A stretch of 64,000 nt of DNA, from positions 1 through 64,000 of the forward strand of contig NZ_RKST01000022.1 in assembly GCF_003934165.1 (NCBI RefSeq). Direction: 5' to 3'. The notes beneath the pieces are model-generated. The model was not told the DNA's origin, did no database searches, and saw only the letters and a program-made list of their open reading frames with translations. The DNA comes from Borborobacter arsenicus. Lineage in GTDB: Bacteria; Pseudomonadota; Alphaproteobacteria; Rhizobiales; Rhizobiaceae. The translations under genes and the position numbers were made by a program. Of this stretch, positions 59,092 to 64,000 are shown one piece after another (the stretch's first letter is position 1; each line of letters opens with the position of its first letter).

Positions 59092-60427
59092 GCGTCATCC
59101 CTTCGATCATCAATGTCGGAGCGGCGGTGCCGAAATTGCGGTCAATGTCGTTGGCCGGCACCATGTTCAGGAACATATCCTTCAGATTCGAGGCGATCGT
59201 AACCTCCGAAACCGGATAGGCAAGCTCGCCGTTTTCGATCCAGAAGCCGGATGCGCCCCGGCTATATTCGCCGGTGACCATATTGACGCCCTGGCCAAAC
59301 ACTTCAGTGACATAAAAGCCGCTTTTCAATGAACGGATAAGGGCTTCAGGAGAAGCCTCGCCCGGCTCGATCGACAGATTGGTAGAGCTTGGCGACACGG
59401 ATGAGCCGCTGCGCGAGCCGCGGCCATTGGTCTGCAATCCCAGTTCCTTCGCCGCCGAACTGGACAGGAACCAATGGTTCAAAATGCCATTCTCGACCAT
59501 GACCAGTTTCTGGCCTTCAACACCTTCGCCATCGAAGGGCCGCGAGGCCGGGCCGCGCACGCGCAGCGGCTCGTCGATGACGGTGATCTTGGCTGCGGCC
59601 ACCTGCTTGCCCATCATATCGCGCAGGAAGCTGGTCTTGCGTGCCACGGCAGCGCCGTTGATGGCGCCAGCCAGATGGCTGGCTATGCCGCGAGCCACGC
59701 GTGGATCGAACACCACCGTAACCTGACCGGTATTGGCCTTGCGCGCATTGAGGCGGCGCACCGCGCGCTCACCCGCACTGCGGCCGATCGCTTCCGGCGC
59801 ATCCAGATCGGCAAAATGCTGGCGCGAGGAGAAATCATAGTCGCGTTCCATGCCCGTGCCTTCCCCGGCAACGACGCTTGCGGAGCGCGAAAAGCGCGTG
59901 CCGACATAGTGCCCGACAAAGCCATGCGAGGTGGCCAGAACCATGCCGCCGAGACCGGCACTTGCACCAATGCCGCTGGAATTGGTGACGCCCGGAACCG
60001 CGAGCGCCGCTTCTTCCATGGCAAGCGCATCGGCCTTCAATTGTTCGGCCGAAACCACGGTAGCGTCGTAAAGATCGAGATCGCGCACGCTCTTTGCCAG
60101 TAGCGCCGGGTCAGCCAGCCCCTGGAAAGGGTCCTCCGGCGAAACTTTCGCCATGGAAACTGCCCGTTCGGCCAAGGCGGTCGGATCGGACGCGGCCGTT
60201 GCCGAAATGCTGGCCACGCGCTGGCCGACGAACACCCTCAGGGACACATCCTCGCTCTCGGCGGCTTCAGTGCCCTCGACCTTGCCGAGCCGCACAGAAA
60301 CGCTTGCCGAGCGCCCGCGCACGGCCACCGCATCGGCAGCATCGGCGCCTGCTTTTCTGGCAGCCTCCACCAGCGCGGCGACGCGATCGGTCAGCTTTTG
60401 AGCGTCTCTTGCCGCCTCGTCCTTCAT
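59078..60427 (-). CDS. pmbA: TldE/PmbA-family metalloprotease subunit
   Basis: PmbA (TldE) forms a heterodimeric zinc protease with TldD that processes microcin-like and other modified peptides and helps remove CcdA antitoxin in E. coli. The 449-residue product from the ATG at 60427 has the family's C-terminal pattern (FWIENGELAYPVSEVTIASNLK near 400, ending TLMIEGMTLAGS). It lacks the HExxxH motif of TldD, as expected for the E subunit. Its partner TldD is not in the window. It is divergent from a VOC protein gene. Confidence 0.9.
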   Translation of the reverse strand: MKDEAARDAQKLTDRVAALVEAARKAGADAADAVAVRGRSASVSVRLGKVEGTEAAESEDVSLRVFVGQRVASISATAASDPTALAERAVSMAKVSPEDPFQGLADPALLAKSVRDLDLYDATVVSAEQLKADALAMEEAALAVPGVTNSSGIGASAGLGGMVLATSHGFVGHYVGTRFSRSASVVAGEGTGMERDYDFSSRQHFADLDAPEAIGRSAGERAVRRLNARKANTGQVTVVFDPRVARGIASHLAGAINGAAVARKTSFLRDMMGKQVAAAKITVIDEPLRVRGPASRPFDGEGVEGQKLVMVENGILNHWFLSSSAAKELGLQTNGRGSRSGSSVSPSSTNLSIEPGEASPEALIRSLKSGFYVTEVFGQGVNMVTGEYSRGASGFWIENGELAYPVSEVTIASNLKDMFLNMVPANDIDRNFGTAAPTLMIEGMTLAGS

Positions 60428-60574
60428 ATGGATTGTCCTGAAAACCGTTCCATTATGCCTGCTCGAATGCGCAGGCTTTACGCTTAACCATCTATTGTTC
60501 GATCCTGCCTTGTGCAATGGGTCAGGACGGATACAAAAGTCACATATGCGCCAGAAGCAACGGGACCAGCAAGC

Positions 60575-60991
60575 ATGACGCCGTTTCACCTCGCCTTTCC
60601 TGTCCGCGACCTCGAAGAGACGCGTGCCTTTTATCGTGATGCGCTTGGCTGCGCGATCGGACGATCTTCCGAAACCTGGGTCGATTTCGACCTGTTCGGT
60701 CATCAGATGTCGGCGCATCTACGCCCCGGAACCGGCACTGCCGAAAATGACGGCAAGGTCGGCGGCAAGCTGGTGCCGATCCCGCATTTCGGCGTGGTGC
60801 TGCAAATGGACGATTGGCAGACACTTGCCGACCGTCTTGAAGCCCGCGGCGATGTCGAATGGCTGGAGCGGCCGATGATCCGCTTTGCCGGCGAACCAGG
60901 CGAACAGGCGACGCTTTTCATTCGCGACCCCTCCGGCAATGCGCTGGAATTCAAGGGCTTCCGCTCGCTCGACCAGGTCTTTGCGCACTGA
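60575..60991 (+). CDS. VOC (glyoxalase/bleomycin-resistance) family protein
   Basis: The 138-residue protein has the paired beta-alpha-beta-beta-beta units of the VOC superfamily: FHLAFPVRDLEETRAFYRDAL at the start with the first histidine, HFGVVLQMDDW near residue 70, and FIRDPSGNALEFKGF near 118 with the metal glutamate. Potential metal ligands are two histidines and two glutamates. The substrate is unknown; dioxygenase, glyoxalase and resistance roles all occur in this family. The ATG at 60575 is preceded by GGGACCAGCAAGC. It converges with the patatin-like gene, 2 nt apart. Confidence 0.82.
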   Translation: MTPFHLAFPVRDLEETRAFYRDALGCAIGRSSETWVDFDLFGHQMSAHLRPGTGTAENDGKVGGKLVPIPHFGVVLQMDDWQTLADRLEARGDVEWLERPMIRFAGEPGEQATLFIRDPSGNALEFKGFRSLDQVFAH

Positions 60992-60993
60992 AT

Positions 60994-61833
60994 TCACGCC
61001 TTGCGGCGGCTTTTTTGCAGCGCCTTATCGACCGCGCGCTTCAACTCATCCTTCAGCGGCGCGGTCTCGGCCATCACCGCGTCGATCTTGAGGAAGTCCA
61101 GCGCCCGAAATTGCGAGACCGGCGCCTGCAGGAAGATATCGGGCCGGTTCTGCTGTAGTTTGCCGGCAACGATCGACTGCATCATCAACTGGCTGGCGCC
61201 AAGAACCAGATCGAGGGAACCCGGCTTCCTGCGTCCGGCCATGGTCGGCGCGCCGACCACATCGATTGCTATGGTGATGTCAGCGTCACTTTCGATCAGG
61301 TCGAAAGGCACGGGATTGTAGATGCCGCCATCGATGAGCAGTCTTCCCTCACGCTTGACCGGACCGAACACCGCCGGAATGGCGGCGGAGGCGGCGAGAG
61401 CCGAATGCAGCTCTCCTTTCCGGAAGACCACAAGTTGATGGCCGAAGAAGTCGGTTGCCGTGACCTGAAGCGGGATTTTCAGCTCCGAGAAATCGTCCGG
61501 CACCTGAATCGGCAAGAAAGCCTTGAGAATGCGTTCGATGTTGAACTGGCTGATGCGGAAGCCGGTCGCCATCACTTCGGACAAGGTGCCGGGCCGCGCA
61601 TGCCACATGCGGCTTGCCACCTCCGAAGGGCGTCCAAGGATGGAACGGGCATATTGATGGATCTCCCGACCGGTCATGCCGGCCGCCATGCCTGCGCCCA
61701 TGATCGCGCCGATCGACGATCCTGCTATGGAAACAGGCTTTATGCCGAGCTCATCCAGCGCCTCAATGACATGAATATGCGCCAGGCCGCGAGCCCCGCC
61801 GCCGCCGAAGGCTATGGCGAATGTCGGGCTCAC
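60994..61833 (-). CDS. Patatin-like phospholipase
   Basis: This bacterial patatin-like (RssA-type) lipid acyl hydrolase has 279 residues. The catalytic dyad motifs are visible: oxyanion hole GGGGARG at residues 10-16, nucleophile elbow GSSIGA near 39, and the aspartate in DGGIYNPVP near 167. The start is a GTG at 61833 overlapping the M16 peptidase stop by 4 nt (GTGA), so translation is coupled to the peptidase. It probably cleaves membrane phospholipid or lysophospholipid; the true substrate is unknown. No signal peptide is seen. Confidence 0.88.
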   Translation of the reverse strand: MSPTFAIAFGGGGARGLAHIHVIEALDELGIKPVSIAGSSIGAIMGAGMAAGMTGREIHQYARSILGRPSEVASRMWHARPGTLSEVMATGFRISQFNIERILKAFLPIQVPDDFSELKIPLQVTATDFFGHQLVVFRKGELHSALAASAAIPAVFGPVKREGRLLIDGGIYNPVPFDLIESDADITIAIDVVGAPTMAGRRKPGSLDLVLGASQLMMQSIVAGKLQQNRPDIFLQAPVSQFRALDFLKIDAVMAETAPLKDELKRAVDKALQKSRRKA

Positions 61834-63188
61834 TCCTTGTCCGTTCCAGCCATGGCAGGGCCGACGACCAGCACTGCGGGCTCGGCAGCCAAGAGTTTTC
61901 TTGCCGCTTCCTTTGTGTCTTCCAGCGTCACCGCATCGATCAGCGCTCCGCGGCGCTCCATATAGTCGATGCCAAGATGCTGCAATTGCAGTTCCGCCAA
62001 TGTGCTGGCAATAGCGCCCGAGGAGTTGAGATTGTTGATCGCATAGGCGCCGGTCAGATATTTCTTCGCGGCCGCCAGTTCCGCCTCGGTCGGCCCTTCA
62101 TCCGCCATCTTGCGGACAACCTCGCGCACGAGGTCCAGGGTTTCGGCCGCCTTGTCGGAGCGTGTGGAGGTGCTGACCACAAGAGCGTTGGCATGGTCAT
62201 AATTGACCAGCGAGGAACTGACTCCGTAAGCCAGGCCGCGCTTCTCGCGCACCTCCTCGAACAGCCGCGAGGTGAAGGTGCCGCCACCCAGAATATGGTT
62301 CATCACCACGGCGCCAAAGAATTCCGGGCTGTCACGGCGGACTCCTGGATAGGCAAGCTGAAGGCTCGTTTGCGGCAGCTCGTATTCGACGCTCACCGTC
62401 TGCGCCAGTTTCGGCCGAACATCCGCTATCGGAGTGAGTTCCGGCTTCCCCGGAAGTGCGCCGAAAAGCTTATCCAACTCCCCCTTCAAAGTCTCGGCAT
62501 CGATGGCGCCGACGACTGCGACCTTGAGTTTTCCGCGGGCGAACATAGCCTTGTGGAAAGCATGAAGATCATCCGCGGTAATGGTCGCGAGGCTTTGTTC
62601 AGTTCCCTCGCTGCGCCGCGCATAAGGGTGATCGCCATAGAGCGCAGTGGCCCATTTGAACTGCGCTTCGACTTCCGGGTCGCGCGAGCCGGAAATGATG
62701 CCGGATACGATCTGTGCCCTGATCCGGTCGATCGGGGCCTGATCGAAACGCGGCTCGGTGATCGCCAACCGGAGCAGGTTGAAAGCGTCGTCCTTCTGCT
62801 CGGCCAGAAGCCGCATCGAACCGTAGATCGTATCGCGACCGGCGCTGAACCGCATTTCTGCACCGGCATCATCGAGTTGCGATTGAAACGCTTCGCTGTC
62901 GAGTTCGCCTGCCCCCTCATCGAACAGGCCGGTCATCAGGTTGGCCAGCCCTTCCTTGCCTTTCGGGTCCTGTGACGAGCCGCCGTCAAAGGCAAAGCGA
63001 ATGGCGATCAGCGGCACGGAATAGTCTTCAACCAGCCAGGCGGTGATGCCCTGCGACGAGGTCACCTCCTGAATTTTCATCTCGGCACGGGCTGGAGCAA
63101 TGCAGGGCAGCACCAGAAACACCACCGCCAGCGCAAAGACAGTCGCCGAGGTGATAATCCGGCCGCGGAAATCCAAAGTTGGGTTCAT
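61830..63188 (-). CDS. M16-family peptidase-like protein without zinc motif
   Basis: This 452-residue protein is a periplasmic M16 (pitrilysin/PqqL-type) family member. A signal peptide (about residues 1-35, ending PARA) precedes the first domain. At the place where active members have HxxEH, this one reads [16 protein letters not shown], so the zinc site is absent. It does have the [22 protein letters not shown] segment near residue 300, typical of the substrate-binding half. In paired M16 systems one subunit is inactive and dimerises with an active partner, which is probably the gene at 63203-64000. It is 14 nt after that gene on the same strand. Confidence 0.88.
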   Translation of the reverse strand: MNPTLDFRGRIITSATVFALAVVFLVLPCIAPARAEMKIQEVTSSQGITAWLVEDYSVPLIAIRFAFDGGSSQDPKGKEGLANLMTGLFDEGAGELDSEAFQSQLDDAGAEMRFSAGRDTIYGSMRLLAEQKDDAFNLLRLAITEPRFDQAPIDRIRAQIVSGIISGSRDPEVEAQFKWATALYGDHPYARRSEGTEQSLATITADDLHAFHKAMFARGKLKVAVVGAIDAETLKGELDKLFGALPGKPELTPIADVRPKLAQTVSVEYELPQTSLQLAYPGVRRDSPEFFGAVVMNHILGGGTFTSRLFEEVREKRGLAYGVSSSLVNYDHANALVVSTSTRSDKAAETLDLVREVVRKMADEGPTEAELAAAKKYLTGAYAINNLNSSGAIASTLAELQLQHLGIDYMERRGALIDAVTLEDTKEAARKLLAAEPAVLVVGPAMAGTDKE

Positions 63189-63202
63189 GGGATCGATCCG
63201 GA

Positions 63203-64000
63203 TCAGTTGGCGGGAGCGGTGTGGGCCGGATCGGCCTGGACAGGATCAGGAAGTCCGCTTTCCGTCTCTGCAGGATCACCGGGGCTCGGCATGGGAGCGG
63301 CCTCGGTTGCCACGGCTGGCTCAGCCGCCGGCAGCAGGTAACCCGTCACCGAAATATCCGGGTTCAGATATTTGGCAGCGGCGGCCTGAACCTGCGCGGC
63401 CGTGACTTGCTTGATCTTGTCCGGCCATTCGGCAACCTCCTGAACGGTTCCCCCGGTGGCAAGCGTGCTGCCATAGATATTGGTCATGCTCGACTGGCGG
63501 TCGCGCGCAAAGATCATGCTGCGAACAAACCGTTTCTTCGCCTTTTCAAGCTCCATATCGGTCACGCCATCCTTGATGATGCGGCGGATTTCGACATCCA
63601 CCGCTTTCTCAACCGCATAGATATCGGCTTCTCCGCGCGGCGATCCGTAGACGGTGAAGCTGGTGTCGTCGAACATCGTCCCATCATAATAGGCGCCGGC
63701 ACCAGAGGCGATGCCTGCCTTGACCACCAGTTCCTGATAGAGGCGGCTTTGGGTTCCCCCGCCCAAGATTTCGGACAGAAGGTCGATGGCCTCGGCTTCG
63801 CCGGGCTGATCGCTATGGTATGAGGGAACCACCCAGGCCTTGGAAAAACTCGGCACGCTGACGCGCCGGTCGGTCAGGGTCACGGTGCGCTTGGTATTCT
63901 GCTCAGGTTCCTGCGGGCGCATACGCGGCGGCAGGTCAGGACCGCGCGCCACCTTGCCGTAGGTCCGCTCAGCCATGGCCCGCACGTCATCCGGGTCGAC
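63203..64000 (-). CDS. M16-family peptidase, C-terminal part (cut by window edge)
   Basis: The frame runs off the right edge at 64000 (toward its N-terminus), so only about 266 residues of the C-terminal domain are seen. It shows [36 protein letters not shown] and a poorly conserved alanine/proline-rich tail ([25 protein letters not shown]). The part that would hold the HxxEH zinc motif lies outside the window. The gene is upstream of the inactive M16 member, as expected for a heterodimeric pair in the periplasm. Confidence 0.88.
   Translation of the reverse strand, partial: VDPDDVRAMAERTYGKVARGPDLPPRMRPQEPEQNTKRTVTLTDRRVSVPSFSKAWVVPSYHSDQPGEAEAIDLLSEILGGGTQSRLYQELVVKAGIASGAGAYYDGTMFDDTSFTVYGSPRGEADIYAVEKAVDVEIRRIIKDGVTDMELEKAKKRFVRSMIFARDRQSSMTNIYGSTLATGGTVQEVAEWPDKIKQVTAAQVQAAAAKYLNPDISVTGYLLPAAEPAVATEAAPMPSPGDPAETESGLPDPVQADPAHTAPAN

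Overview
The window reads as chromosomal DNA of a high-GC alphaproteobacterium, most likely a Rhizobiales member near Mesorhizobium, Aminobacter or another Phyllobacteriaceae genus. The main reasons are the paired cyclic beta-1,2-glucan genes ndvA and ndvB, a class II (B12-dependent) ribonucleotide reductase, the rhizobial families DUF2093, DUF4170 and DUF374, and RIME-like palindromic intergenic repeats. This placement is inference from gene families, not from a marker gene. No rRNA, tRNA, CRISPR array, prophage or replication origin was seen.

Layout. Positions 1-10.5 kb: the tail of an IS5-type transposase at the window edge, a RIME-like repeat, gpt, a Nudix hydrolase, a Pit phosphate transporter, nrdJ with two NrdR-like boxes, a second RIME-like repeat, small proteins (DUF1508 and an unknown 63-residue protein), a PAP2-like membrane protein and an orphan Flp pilin. 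Positions 10.6-24.5 kb: a reverse-strand gene series that appears to activate an aromatic acid to its CoA thioester, dearomatise it with a monooxygenase/old-yellow-enzyme fusion and process the ring by beta-oxidation-like steps. It carries its own MarR regulator and is followed by a complete branched-chain-amino-acid-type ABC transporter. A 36-bp perfect palindrome precedes it, and an arylformamidase-like hydrolase and a stand-alone RAM-domain protein diverge from it. Together these suggest anthranilate (2-aminobenzoate) as the substrate, with salicylate the main alternative.

Positions 24.5-36 kb: an orphan ccmC, then ndvA and ndvB (2854 residues) for periplasmic cyclic glucan. Positions 36-42 kb: a RidA protein, a zinc-type ABC importer behind a Zur-like box, a bifunctional beta-oxidation protein and a DUF442 protein. 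Positions 42.3-47.7 kb: homogentisate catabolism (hpd on one strand; hmgA, a fumarylacetoacetase and a DinB protein on the other) with Lrp-type and MarR-type regulators placed divergently to hpd and hmgA. Positions 47.6-52 kb: threonine degradation (kbl and tdh with a secreted SnoaL-like protein between them) and glutaryl-CoA dehydrogenase. Positions 52-64 kb: queF, mutL, a lipid A/Kdo gene series (lpxK, waaA, DUF374 acyltransferase, DUF4170, a CysQ-like phosphatase, pmbA), a VOC protein, a patatin-like protein and two M16 peptidase subunits, the last cut by the window edge.

Most of the window is well-understood metabolism. The best candidates for new biology are the aromatic acyl-CoA operon, with its palindromic operator and a crotonase lacking both usual catalytic glutamates, the histidine-rich tail on a cytosolic zinc-transporter ATPase, and several unexplained palindromic intergenic elements.
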